The translations under genes and the position numbers were made by a program. From assembly GCA_021397835.1 (NCBI GenBank), contig JAJFZO010000028.1, positions 310,001-374,000 of the forward strand: 64,000 bases of DNA, read 5' to 3'. The notes under the pieces were generated by a model. That model did no database searches and had not been told where the DNA came from. It was given only the letters and a program-made list of their open reading frames with translations. This DNA is from Moringa oleifera (taxonomy: Eukaryota; Streptophyta; Magnoliopsida; Brassicales; Moringaceae). Numbering within the stretch: the first letter of the stretch is position 1; every line of letters starts with the position of its first letter. Of the stretch, positions 33,390 through 44,183 are shown in pieces.

Positions 33390-34738
33390 TGACATTTTTT
33401 TCTTTTTCTTTGTCAATGTTAAGCAGAGGATAATACTCCCTAGTTTTGTTCACCTTGCAAAACTAGTATTATTTGCTGGCATTTGAGAATTATTGTGTTA
33501 TATGGACATCTTTTCTCTGAACATGATATTATCTTAATGTTTTATTTTTGTTAGTTCAAAGTTGTTTATCTTGTTGATTAAAGCTTCAATTGTTGTTGAG
33601 GATGGTAATATGTTTCTAAAACTAGTCTCCCTAGCTTCTGTCCTTAAATTTGTTCAAGATGACTTGTTCACATCCTAATGGTTGGAGCTATTAAGTCAAA
33701 AGCTTTAAATATTTAATTATTTTTATGTATGTCACTAGAAAAGCCTATCAGGTTAAATGCTCGTGTGTTTGTGTTTGGAGGTGTTCTTGCTGCAGAAGCT
33801 GCTACACTTACTTTCATGGTATGAATTCACCTCTTACCACTTTAATGAATAAAACTATTTGTTCAATCTTTTCATGATTGTTTGGAAATGAGAAGTTATG
33901 TACTAGCTTCACTATTTGATGCTTGTTTTCTTTCATGTATTTTAGAAGTGAATAAGAGTCATAGGTTTAATTATGTTTTGCCTTAGCTGAAATGTTCTTA
34001 TATGTAAGAATTGATGTTGTAACATCAAAGATATAACAAAATGCCTGATCCAAGCTTGTTTAAGGTGAAAATAAATTAAGCTCGAGGTCAATGGCACAAT
34101 ACGTGAAACTCAACTATGTGATCTCAAATTTCTCTAATGGTAATCTATCTAATAGAATAGCAGTAGTTTTGTTGCATTCAATGTACATCCTTTGCTTTTT
34201 TTTTTTTGGGGGGGGGGGGGGTAAGATCACTTTTCAGCTGTTTTACTTTTATCATCCAAAATGATGTGAGTTACTCTATATTAAGCATACTCTGGTACGT
34301 GAGGAATTTTAAGTTGTAATGCGTTAGCTTTCTGTTTTTGTTATGCACACTTCTAAACTTGAGATGGCATATCATTCAGGTTCAAGTAGATGGATGCGAG
34401 GATGTCTATATGGCTGGCAAAGCCATATTCCCCCCCATGGGAAAGATCACAATTTATCATTCAGGTTCAAGACTGCTACTCTTTAGGCCTTTTTCTTTTC
34501 CCCTTCCTCCTTTTCCTTATTATAGATGGAATTTGTGACTGATAAGTTAACAGTGGTAATCTCATAGACTTAATTCTGTTGCATGTGCCTAATGTGCATA
34601 GAAATAATACTTTTTAAATATATATTAGATACTTGTCCTTATTCAAAATCTATTTTCATGGTTATAACATTTATGGCGTGTTTGTTCATTTAGGATGCAA
34701 AGATCTGCAATAATTTGGCAATAACTGTGAGTATGCTT
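33390..34738 (+). pseudogene. 3-hydroxyisobutyrate dehydrogenase-like gene fragment, copy III
   Basis: Matches copy I including its non-coding lead-in (TCAATGTTAAGCAGAG, TTGATTAAAGCTTCAATTGT). Exon a about 33731-33818 keeps GGVLAAEAATLTFM and a GT donor, but MLDAPVS is degraded. Exon b about 34386-34470 reads VDGCEDVYMAGKAIFPPMGK then ITIYH; the GGAGNGS end is replaced by a duplicate of TATCATTCAGGTTCAAG. Exon c 34694-34738 keeps AKICNNLAITVSML and then diverges, so the copy is truncated. A G14 run sits in the intron at 34208-34221. Confidence 0.75.
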
Positions 34739-35350
34739 CTATTTTCACCATTTTCAACTTCTGGATTCTTTTTGTTGTTCTCTTTGGCTCTTCCATTTCT
34801 GTTTCTAGTATAGTTGTGACTATATCCATATAAGATGACCATATCATCAATTCCTTTTCCTTTGATAAATAGAAGCTTAATTTTTGGAACTAAAGGTCAT
34901 CGGTTCCCCTCATGTTATGCAACAAAAGTAAAGTTTGATCTTTAAAACAGTTTAATTATGAAGTATGTAACTTCCAATTCAAAAGACTCAATGTAATTAT
35001 AAATTTAGTCACTTTTCGCCTAGTCTGTTACACTAAAATGAACTTGTTTTTGGCCTATGTTTAGATACCTCAGTGGTGCTAATGATTAGACTAATAACTT
35101 TTCTTTGGATTAGCATTGAATGTGATTTATGATGCTAGATAAAAAGGATTTGGCCCTAGGATTTTGACAACATTTTCATAGTTTGTTTGAATATTTTTTT
35201 GCATCTTAAATGAAAAGTTAAGGGGTTTCATTAGATGTTTATTCTCCTTGAGTACATAATCTTGTTAGCACTGACATTCTATTATGAGAAAACATGTGGT
35301 TAATTTTGCTCTTTACTACTTTTTTTTTTTCATTTTTTCATATGTTATAG
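34739..35350. other. No gene seen
   Basis: Sequence between the truncated dehydrogenase copy and the AAA-ATPase exon; no motif recognised. Confidence 0.4.
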
Positions 35351-35432
35351 TGGTTTGGAGATGCCAAAAAGCTTACAAAGGCCCTTTTCTACTTTGCCAG
35401 CAAGCTAGCCCCTATCATTATATTTGTTGATG
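35351..35432 (+). pseudogene. Single AAA-ATPase exon (MSP1/spastin-like, Walker B)
   Basis: Eighty-two bases between GTTATAG and GATG|GTATAAG. The 27 codons begin WFGDAKKLTKALFYFASKLA and end PIIIFVD. This is the segment of meiotic-clade AAA ATPases that leads to Walker B (hydrophobic-IIFVDE), with the exon ending inside the GAA codon of the catalytic Glu. From memory, plant ATAD1/MSP1-like mitochondrial or peroxisomal extractases share this text. No flanking AAA exons (Walker A, EVDSLL, arginine finger) are visible nearby, so it is an orphan exon. Confidence 0.75.
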
Positions 35433-35504
35433 GTATAAGTCACTCTTGTGAAAATATGACCTACAGTAAGTGTTTTGGTTGCATTTTATATATCAATTTA
35501 TTAG

Positions 35505-35900
35505 TATAGCAGTATGGCACTATGAAAGTATGGCAGTAATAGTATAACAGTATAGTAATAACAATATAGTAGTAGCAGTTTAGATATAGTAGGCAGTAGC
35601 AGTAACAGTTTAGATAGAGTAGTAGTAGTGGCAGTTTAAATGGAGTAACAATAGTAGTAGCAACTTAGATAGAGTAGTAGTTTAGATATATATCATATTT
35701 TCTAATTAAATTCTGAATCTAAAGTTTCAGCTACTTTGTGATTAGTATGGAAATTTTGCAGCTTTGCATAACTGTTATTGCAATATCCAGAGAAGGCACC
35801 AAAAGGTTGATTCTTTTTCTTGATACTGAATTTAGATTTGGTTATTCTATATAATGTTTTTCTTATTTTAATATTCCTTTCTATGGAATTCAAGTTACAT
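35505..35900. repeat. Repeat X, copy 2
   Basis: Triplet-rich start (GGCAGTAGCAGTAACAGTTT) followed by ATATTTTCTAATTA, TTTGCAGCTTTGCATA, AAGGCACC and TTTTTCTTGATACTGAATTT. It parallels 1478-1760 and 63626-63850 but is more diverged. Confidence 0.6.
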
Positions 35901-36004
35901 CCCACCTTTCTAACCATAAAGGAGAAGAATAGCATCTATCTTTAATGAATATTTTATTATAAGATCCTTAATTACTTTTTAATGTGTATGGTATAGATTA
36001 TTGA

Positions 36005-36160
36005 GGAGGGTTCAATTACTAAGACTCTTGTGGAAATTGTTAAGAAACTTGAGGAACTAGCTAAAAAATTGGCTAAATATGTTAATTATGTTGGAGCAGC
36101 TAATGTTAAGTGTCATTACAAAATGGAGATTGGCGAATACTATTTTCTAAGCTTAGTTCT
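36005..36160 (+). pseudogene. Coding-like fragment rich in Lys/Glu (unrecognised)
   Basis: Plus frame reads EGSITKTLVEIVKKLEELAK and then KLAKYVNYVGAANVKCHYKM, an amphipathic helix-like heptad pattern. No family recognised. Possible decayed exon or transposase shred. Confidence 0.25.
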
Positions 36161-37890
36161 CGATTGCAGATATACTTCATTGGTTGTGCCTTCAGTTGTA
36201 AACTCCTTTCATACTCATGAAGGTTTCATTTTCATGCAGCTTTTTTATATTTTGTTTGAAGTATTTTTTCACATAATGGTTTATTTGATGCATTAATCAG
36301 TGTCTACTTAGGAGGAAAGAAAGGTTAGAAGTATGACTATGAACTTTGAAACAATTAAGAAGCTTTGTAATTTTTAAGTGCCTGTATTTTTTTTCCCTAT
36401 TGATATGTTAGTAAATGATATTTCTAACTTGAGATGTGGATAGTCAAGTTGATATATTTGCGTCTCATTTTGTTATGGTCTTTGCAGAAGTTGTTTCATA
36501 TTTGAAAAGGTCTGCTTGTTACCTTGTTGATATGATTAATGTTAATTAACATCAGTATGTACTGGATATAGGTGGAGCACAAATACCTTTTCATCAATTA
36601 GAGATAATACCCATTAAAATTTTGCTTATTATGTTGCCTTAGTTTTATTTTCTTTTAATGAAATCTTCCCATTCTATGTACATGGTGGCACTCTTTTTGT
36701 GCCTCATAGCTAATTTAATGTTTTACTTTGTTTTTGACAATAAATAAATAAAGGGTTCCCAAAAGGAAAAATTTCGATGGTTAATTTTCTTTTGATATTT
36801 TGTCTACTTTTCCTTTTTCAAATGCTTTTGATATTACATTATCTTTGCATTTTTCTCCTTTTTTTTCGTTTTAATTAGTGGAAGCATGTCTTATAATTAT
36901 CATAATCACATAAGAAAGTATTACTTGCATTATTTGATTATGTAAAAGAAAAGCTAAATTTTATTTCTGTATGTGAAATTGCATTCTTAAGTGCATCTTG
37001 TATATGTAATTACACTTATTGGTGCCCATATCTAGAAAAGTAATTGATCTAAAAGGTTTCTCATCTTTTATCTTGTGGTTATTTTTGTTTCATTTGTATA
37101 CTAAAATTTACAAAAGATGGATTCAATCAAGTTTACCTAAGAAAAATAACAAAGAAAAAGTATCAGTGCACTGGGTTTGTCATAGTTATCTTGTGGTGAT
37201 AAATAGTGATAGAAGATCAGTCCTAATTATGCTATGGATACTTGTTTGGTAGATTTTTGTGAATCTAAGATTGTTTATTTGGTCTTATTCATCTTTTTTG
37301 CTAGTCTCCCCATGGCATAGATAAGAAGTTCATTGGAAAAAAAAAAAAAGGTAGAGATATCCTGCTAGGCTGCAGTGCACAAGGGAGGGCCATGAAAAGA
37401 AAACTAAACAAAGAAAAGAAATTAATTTTTAAGAACCAATACATCAAGAAATTATAGAAGGTGTTTTAATCTATCTTTATTTTGTGAAAGATAGTTTCAC
37501 ATTAAGTTCTTGTTGAGTAGCTTAGTGCCTTTAGGAGTAAGATAGGTATTGTACTTCTTTTACTTCAATTTATTTATGATTGCAGTTATATACACAGATG
37601 ATTCAGATCTTGTTGCTGATATGCATTGTTGTGAAAAAAAAGTTAGTGGTTTATATAGCTTAGGCTTTAAATCATAGAATTTGGTGGTACAGATATCCAA
37701 GCATTGATGTGGGAACTATTTTCCTATTCTCATGCATATATGTTGTTGTTCCTCTTTTGCTTCACCTTTGCACTTACAATTCTAGAGTTGCATGGGGTGC
37801 TATCACCATAAGACTGTAAGTCGAGTGCCATCTATTACTTGCTTTCTACTGAATTTAATGGTTATGCTCCACCTCCGCCATTTATTAAAC
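36161..37890. other. AT-rich DNA with one low-copy repeat
   Basis: 36760-36950 matches 14156-14310 (TTTCAAATGCTTTTGATATT / GTGGAAGCATGTCTTATAAT). The rest shows no gene. Confidence 0.5.
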
Positions 37891-38520
37891 TTTGAGATGT
37901 GATAAGTATTAGCCGCAATCACTATTATATGCATTTGGGTAACATAATTATAATTTGATTTAAAAAATGGGATGAGAAGATTGATACTAAATGGGATGAG
38001 AAGATTTGATCTAATGAGTTTATAAAGGCTGAAACCTAAGTTTTTGACTTTTGCTTTCGTTGTATTATGCTTTGAAATTGAACTTGAAAATATAAGCCAC
38101 CCAATACTCTACTAAAGAAGATATTTCTTTGTAAACCACTTCAAACATGATGTAGTATACATTAGCATAGTGTCTTCCTTTGATTAGTGTTCTATTTTGA
38201 TTATATATCTATTTTATCTTAACTTCTTATTTTTTTTTAGGTTTCTCATTTTTAGTTTAAGTCAGTTTTCTATTCTTTTAAGTTTTCCATTTGGTTAATT
38301 TTCTATTTTTTTCAGGTTTCTCATTTCTAGTTTAAGTCAATTTCCTATTCTTTCTACATTTCCTATTTTTAGTTTACTTTCTTGCATTATTTAAAGACTT
38401 ATTATAATGGTTAGAGGCAATTTGATATAATTTATCAAATTTTTCTCTAAAAGTTTAACCTTCGAGTTTTATTCCTTAATTTTATTTCATTTCTCTTTCG
38501 AAGTAAACCTTTCGTTGCAC
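37891..38520 (+). repeat. Probable 5' LTR of the Ty3/gypsy element
   Basis: Sequence directly upstream of the primer-binding site with LTR-like features. It holds an internal 60-bp direct repeat (AGGTTTCTCATTTTTAGTTT at about 38240 and 38318), a TATTTAAAGACTTATTATAA core-like segment, and a CCTTTCGTTGCACCAAA end. The left edge is not defined because no second LTR was found. Confidence 0.5.
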
Positions 38521-38525
38521 CAAAT

Positions 38526-38537
38526 TGGTATCAAAGC
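38526..38537 (+). promoter_or_regulatory. Primer-binding site of the Ty3/gypsy element
   Basis: TGGTATCAAAGC, initiator tRNA-Met type, located just before the gag region. Confidence 0.85.
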
Positions 38538-39209
38538 AAGGATTTTTACCTTATTTTGATGGTGGGCGACAGTCCTAGTAGGATACAAGCTACTGACAAC
38601 AAATGGTGGTAGACAAGATCAAATAACAATTTAATGTGATCGATGGAAACCCTTTGCAATCTCGTGCAGATGATGACTGCAATGACTATGAAAGAAAGAC
38701 GTGATTCCATGGAGTAAAGACCAAATTAGCATGACAATATATAAAATGGTGGCCAACAAGACTTAAGTTATGCAGATTTTATTCGAAGGAATTCTAGGAC
38801 AACAAGTCATGTGAATTTGCAACCTAGACACCAACCACCTATTGATCCAAGCTTAAGATGTCAACAAAAGCTTATGGCAAGCTACAACGATCAATACCAA
38901 CCCTAAATTGACTCTAGAATCGATAAAGATGCCCCAATTCAAGTAGAGCCAACCATAAATCATGATTTTCAAGAGTATGTTCCATTACTAGTCTAAGAAC
39001 GGCAAAACAGAGAGGCTCTCATATGGCAGCGTGATAATGAGTTTAAGATTAAGGATGTCCTTCCACCTTTTCAAGTTCGTGATTTTCGATGTCAAGATTG
39101 GAAGAATGTTCAATAATGCAGCCATAGAGATTAGATTATTCATCTAAAGAAGAAGAAGATTGTATTTTAGGAACAAAGATTAAGGCCCACACAATCAAGA
39201 ATTTAAGAT

Positions 39210-39700
39210 GAAAATGGATTTACCAAGTTTTGATGATCGATTAAATATTGGAGATATTTTCGATTGGGTAAGAACTGTTAAATTTTTTTTATTGGAATAT
39301 TAAGAAGAAAACCAAGTCAAGTTAATGGCATATAAGTTGAAAGGCAGAGCTTCTGATTGGTGGGAGCAACTTTAACATAATTGTCAATGCCAAGGAAAGC
39401 AGCATGCCCGCACTTGACTTATGATGAAGTAATGAGTACAAAGACAATGCCTCCCTCTAAATTATAAGTAGTTTTTATACCAATAATATCAAAATTGCTG
39501 ACAAGTCAACTTTACTATTAATGAGTACACAAAAAACTCTACAGATTAAATGCACAAGTTAATCTACCTAAAACAGAGGATCAATTGATTGCTCGTTATA
39601 TTGAAGGCCTAAAGATGGTTATTCAAGATTGACTTAGTCTTCAAGGGATTTGGACCATGATAGACGTAGTTAATTTAGCGATAAAAGTAGAAATTTAGAT
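39210..39700 (+). pseudogene. gypsy Gag (retrotransposon gag domain)
   Basis: KMKMDLPSFDDRLNIGDIFD, then WVRTVKFFLLEY, a stop, and VKLMAYKLKGRASDWWEQL. These are the P.F.G..D...FL.W...VE and V.L.A..L.G.A..WW signatures of gypsy Gag. Further on come QVNLPKTEDQLIARYIEGLK and VNLAIKVE. Stops and frame changes throughout. Confidence 0.85.
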
Positions 39701-39919
39701 TAACTGATCCATTATACATCCCTTCGATGACAAAATCAAGAAGTTTTTCCTTTAAAAGAGTCAACAACTCCAAGCAGCAAATAAAAATACATCTTCGACT
39801 TAAAATTTAACACAAAATCAAAATAACACTTCAATCTCTGTTCGATCTAACAGCCAAGTTAGTAACCAATAGCAACAGCAAATCAATGATGATCCTTATG
39901 CATGCCTAATCTTGAAAAG

Positions 39920-39961
39920 TGTTTTCGATGCAACCAATTAGGCTATCTTTTAAATCAATGT
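39920..39961 (+). other. gypsy Gag zinc knuckle, His lost
   Basis: Reads CFRCNQLGYLLNQC, a CX2CX4HX4C knuckle with Tyr in place of His. Confidence 0.8.
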
Positions 39962-40280
39962 TCTAACAGAAGATCATGGCATTATGATGTTAATATCACT
40001 TATAAAAGACGAGATAATACTTTCATCTTTTGGTGGCTTAATAAGAAGAACGTGTTATTACCATAATCTCAACCTTCGAAAAGCAATTCTATTATCAAGG
40101 AAGATAAACCATTATTCACTAATATAGCAGCCTCAAAATTTTTCAAGCAGATTAAAGAGCTAAGCTTTATTGTAGCGTTAGTGGTGAAAGGTCAATATGA
40201 AGAAACTGTTGAGGTTCCACCTCAAATTCAAGAGGTACTTACTGATTTTGCTGATTTATCTCCTAATGAGTTACCTAATG

Positions 40281-40435
40281 ACCATTATTTTATTAATAAC
40301 TCGACTATCCACACATATTTCTTCACCTACCATCCTTTTTTTGGGTGAGTAAAGTAGGAACTGCACAATGACTCATACTCTCACAAATTAAACCTTCGTT
40401 AAGCAACTCAATAACTTGCCGCTGTAACTCTTTAA
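40281..40435 (-). pseudogene. Inverted block of gypsy reverse transcriptase
   Basis: Only on minus does this read as reverse transcriptase: ELQRQVIELLNEGLICESMS, HCAVPTLLTQKKDGR, a stop replacing Trp, then RNMCVDSRVINKIMVI. That is the fingers segment of gypsy RT (E.Q.Q...LL..G.I..S.SP.A.P.L.V.KKDG..R.C.DYR.LN). Flanking plus-strand text is EVPPQIQEVLTDFADLSPNE before it and STFMRLMNRVLSSFIKKFMV after it, both in normal pol orientation. The block is thus flipped in place, and the palm segment with the first catalytic Asp is missing between them. Confidence 0.85.
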
Positions 40436-40437
40436 CT

Positions 40438-40800
40438 AGCACATTCATGCGATTAATGAATCGGGTTCTTTCTTCATTTATCAAAAAATTTATGGTAGTT
40501 TATTTTGATAATATTCTTATCTACGGTAAGGATGAAAGGGAGCACTTGTCACATCTCAAGGAAGTTCTATTAGATTTATAAGCTAATAAGCTATATGTCA
40601 ATTTTAAAAAAATATAGCTTTATGACTGACCATCTTTTATTCCTTGACTTTATAATAAGAAGAAATGGTATTCAAGTTGACAAGGCAAAGGTGAAGCAAT
40701 TCATGAGTGGCCAGTTCCTAAAACTGTACTTGAAGTGCAAAGCTTCTATGGCCCAACCATCTTTTATAGGTATTTTATTTGAGGATTTAGCATACTTATG
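40438..40800 (+). pseudogene. gypsy reverse transcriptase, palm-thumb part with YFDN
   Basis: STFMRLMNRVLSSFIKKFMV leads to VYFDNILIYGKDEREHLSHL (the YFDD box at 40501-40512 reads YFDN), then a stop, ANKLYVN and KYSFMTDHLLFLDFIIRRNG. The second catalytic Asp of the box is Asn. Confidence 0.88.
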
Positions 40801-40819
40801 ATGCCTATTACTAATTTTA

Positions 40820-41440
40820 TCAAGAAATGCCAATTTCAATGGGGCGACACGTAAGAGGATGGTTTCTCAATAATAAAGGAAAAATTATGCAATACATCAG
40901 TGTTAGCACTCCTCGGTCTTGACAAAGTATTTGAGGTTAAGTGTGATGCATAGGTTTTAGGAATTGGAGTAGTATTATCCCAAGAAGGGCATCTGTTAGA
41001 GGTTTTTAGTGAAAAGGTTAGTGAATCCCAACAAAAAAGACTACATGTGGTTAGAATTTTATGCTATTGTTCACGCCTCGAAGCATTGGGAGCATTATTT
41101 GATTCAACAAGAGGTAGTATTATTCACTGATCATCAATCTTTAAAGTTCATCAATTCTTAAAAGATGATGAATTGGATGCATGCCTAATGGATTATCTTT
41201 TTGCAAAAGTTCATTTTTGCTATTAAACATAAATCTAGCAAAGAAAATAAAGTAACTGATGCATTAAGTCGACGTGCCTCTTTACTAACTACAATGAGTA
41301 TTGAGGTGGTGGGGTTTAACTATTTAAAGGATATATGTGCTATTGATGAGGACTTTGGCAAAATATGGACACAATGCAAAAGTGAGGAGTTTACTTTTAA
41401 TTTTCTTATCCAAGATGGATTCTTATTTAAAGGTACATAA
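40820..41440 (+). pseudogene. gypsy RNase H domain
   Basis: [35 protein letters not shown] then a stop, LGIGVVLSQEGHLLEVFSEK, and later FIFAIKHKSSKENKVTDALS followed by RRASLL. These are the DASG..GAVL.Q and HK.G..N..ADALSR signatures. Multiple stops. Confidence 0.85.
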
Positions 41441-41459
41441 TTATGTATTCCTCATTCTT

Positions 41460-42290
41460 CTTTACATGAATATTTGATTAGAGAGTTACATGCTTGAGGA
41501 TTATGAGGACATGTCGGTCAAGATAAAAAAAACTAGTTTGGTTGAAGAAAGATTTTATTGTCCTCAATTAAAGAGGGATATTGGATAACATGTTTAGCAT
41601 TGCACAGTGTGTTAAAAGGCTAAAGGACAAACATAAAATACTAGGTTTTATACTCATTTGCCTATTCCATAGACAATTTGGCAAGATTTGAATATGGATT
41701 TCGTTCTTGGCCTCCCAAGGACTCAACAAGGAGTTAATTCCATTTTGGTTGTAATTGATCGATTCTTCAAGATGACTCACTTTCTTCCTTACAAGAAGAC
41801 TTCAAATGCTTCTTATGTGGCTCATTTATTTTTTTATGAGATTGTTCGCTTACACAGTATTCCTCGTTCAATAATTTTTTATGGGGATAAAAAATTTCTA
41901 AATTAGTTTTGGAGAACTCTATGAAAATTATTTGATACTTTGTTGAAGTATAGTACCACAAGTCATCCCCAAATTGATTGACAAACTGAGGTGGCTAATC
42001 ATACTCTTAAAAATATGATTCAATGTGTTAGTGGAGATAAAACAAAATAGTGGACTGCTGCTCTTTCGTAGATTAAGTTTACTTTTAATGATATGCCTAA
42101 TTATTCGACCAAAAAGGCTCCTTTTTGAAGTATTCCAAGGCATACAGTGGATTTGCGTCGTCTGCCTTCTTTCCCTAATGTCAACCCTACTGCTATAGAG
42201 TTTGCAGAGCGAATTCAATAAATTCATCATAATGTGAAGAAGAATTTAGATGAGACGAATCTTTGTTATAAGATTGCTACAGACTAGGAT
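41460..42290 (+). pseudogene. gypsy integrase
   Basis: Zinc-binding part is shredded (LHEYLIRELHA, GHVGQDKK). The core reads [20 protein letters not shown] and [20 protein letters not shown], then FYGDKKF and YSTTSHPQID, stop, QTEVANHTLKNMIQ, so the D, D and E positions can all be located. It continues DETNLCYKIATD. Several stops. Confidence 0.87.
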
Positions 42291-42308
42291 CGATGTCTTA
42301 AGTTATTT

Positions 42309-42560
42309 AATGATCTATTAACTTCATTTAATATTAATTTATTTATATTATCAAACTTATTTTGGTACAAAAATTTGAAATTTTTATCAAAATGATATCA
42401 TTTTAAAAAACAAAAATAAAAAATAATTTTTTAAAATCTCATTTTGTTCTTTAAAGATAACTATTATTTTTAGTTTTATATTATTTATCTTAGTAATATA
42501 AATAAAAATATTATAAATTTATTCAACCATCATGCTTCAATTTTTAACTTTTAAACATCT
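42309..42560. repeat. AT-rich dispersed repeat S, copy 1 (mate at 55488-55735)
   Basis: TTTATTTATATTA(T/C)CAAACTT, ATTTTTATCAAAA and TTATTCAACCATCATGCTT(C/T)AA are shared in order with 55488-55735. No terminal inverted repeats were found. It ends the gypsy remnant, so it may be an insertion or the flank of a deletion. Confidence 0.65.
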
Positions 42561-43540
42561 TTTTTGTTTAATTTAATATTTGATTTGATTTTAAAAATAT
42601 TTGAATAATAGTTAATAAAGTTTTAACAAAATTGACATGATTGTTTGAAGATTTAATAATATAAATAAAAGCATTATGAATTTGATTAGTTGTACCTTGG
42701 AAATGCCCTTAATTATGGTACTAACACCAACTGTATTAACTGTATATGTGAACACATTAGGCTATGGGCTTCAAATGTCGATCTAAGTCATAGCCAAGCT
42801 TTGCTCTGCTCTCACGGCCATAAGCTTGAACTAGACAATTGGGCCAGATTGGCTATAGGCCAATGAAAGTGGCCTAGTTAAGCTCACAGGTTAGGCCTTA
42901 GCAAAAGTGCAGGTGCGCACGTCATGTGTCCTCTCGTCTAATAAGTAGGGCATCTCTTCCGCTTGAAGAGGAAGCTAGACTTTTTCAATACTATAACACA
43001 TGCAATCTTTGAAAAACCTAAGATTTCAACATTGATTTGCCCTAAGATTGATATCTACTAGGAAAATATATGCACAACCAACAAGATTATCAAGAGACAA
43101 AATTATAAAACCTAAGTTTCATACGAATCAAGAGTTCGAATTTCAATTAATTTTGTATAAATAAAAAATTATTAATATAATATTAAATATTATTTTTTGT
43201 TTTCAATCAAATTAATTTTGCAAATCACGTAGTGTTGATCTAGTGTGATTTGTATGTAGTTGATTGTAATTCAAAATTAGTAATACCAAATCAAAATATT
43301 AAAATTTTTAACTTATTTGAACTAAATTATATTCAAAAAATTATATATGATAATTTAATATAATTAATAATTTTTTATTTTTATATATTTATTATTAAAT
43401 AAAATTTTTTTAAAATTTATTACTAAAAAAACTCAACATCAAGTTATCTCAAATAGAGTAAATGGTGAAAATCTTAGACTGGATAACAGCAAAATTAATC
43501 ATTTAATTTGTAAATCAAGTTGCTTAGAGAATCCAAATTA
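42561..43540. other. AT-rich DNA, no gene seen
   Basis: A somewhat GC-richer patch at 42720-42980 (AGCTCACAGGTTAGGCC) has no coding signal. Confidence 0.45.
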
Positions 43541-43559
43541 AGAAATGTGGAGTGGCAGA

Positions 43560-44120
43560 CTGGCAGCCCACGCATGCCTTGTCAGCATGTAAGTCCTGAT
43601 CACATCTCGTGGGTCCCTATCTGACGTGGCAATGACCACAAAGCAAAATCACTTTACTGCGAGAGACCGAACGTGGCGTACGTACGGCTGACGTACACCC
43701 TTTCATTCCCCCACTCCTTTCCCTGCCCTTCTCTCACGTATTGATCGTCATAATTACCAATGAGCCCCCTCTTGCAAGAATCAAAAACTGTCTCTTGTCA
43801 TTAGCTGATTCGATTCTGAGTAAACCCACTCCACTTTTTCTCTCCAACACCACTGTTCTTTTCTCCCTCCACCATCTCATCTAGCGCGTGCCCCGCTGGT
43901 TCCCTTTGCTCCTACGTGGGCCCCGCTACATCCAGTCTGTACAGGGGCTAATCGGCAATTGGGGATTGAAGTGTCCGCTTTCACTCTTTATCGTCCTTTC
44001 CTTGTCTCTGTAGACTTCATCGAAGCGCCGCCATAACCAGGGAAAAAAAGGCTTATATACTTCCAAAGAGAGAAGCAGCGATTCTTGATTTCGATTGGCT
44101 GTTGAGGTTTTTTCAACGAA
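43560..44120 (+). promoter_or_regulatory. Promoter-like island of moderate GC
   Basis: Composition shifts from AT-rich to balanced. Several ACGT-core elements appear: GACGTGGC at about 43623, GAACGTGGCGTACGTACGGC at about 43671, and CTACGTGGGCC at about 43912. These resemble G-box/ABRE-type sites. Pyrimidine-rich stretches, a TATA motif (TATATA, 44054-44059) and an ATG at 44121 follow. This is the arrangement of a plant promoter reading rightwards. Confidence 0.45.
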
Positions 44121-44183
44121 ATGGTTCCGGAGAGGACACGTCAACTATTACTAACCAGAGCTGCAAGGAAAACGAGTAAATGA
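44121..44183 (+). CDS. Short ORF or first exon downstream of the promoter-like island (unrecognised)
   Basis: Twenty codons MVPERTRQLLLTRAARKTSK then TGA. A possible donor (ACGA|GTAAAT at 44175/44176) would make it a first exon. The basic, arginine-rich start could be an organelle-targeting N-terminus, but that is speculation. No downstream exon identified. Confidence 0.25.
   Translation: MVPERTRQLLLTRAARKTSK

Larger units (their letters stand above)
38526..42300 (+). mobile_element. Ty3/gypsy retrotransposon remnant (gag-pol, heavily decayed)
   Basis: Order on plus: primer-binding site, gag (about 39200-39700), zinc knuckle (39920-39961), pol lead-in (40140-40280), an inverted block of reverse transcriptase (40281-40435), reverse transcriptase palm to thumb (40438-40800), RNase H (about 40820-41290) and integrase (about 41460-42290). 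Dozens of stops are present. Wording such as [11 protein letters not shown] and HPQ.D.QTEV places it with chromovirus-type gypsy elements. The 3' end is lost into an AT-rich repeat at 42309. Confidence 0.92.

Noticed and set aside
34208..34221. Run of 14 G preceded by T10
   Set aside because: Striking but isolated; lies in the intron of a pseudogene and may be a length-error-prone homopolymer. Not enough for a G-quadruplex claim.
42309..42560. MITE identity for repeat S
   Set aside because: No terminal inverted repeats or target duplications were found at either copy.
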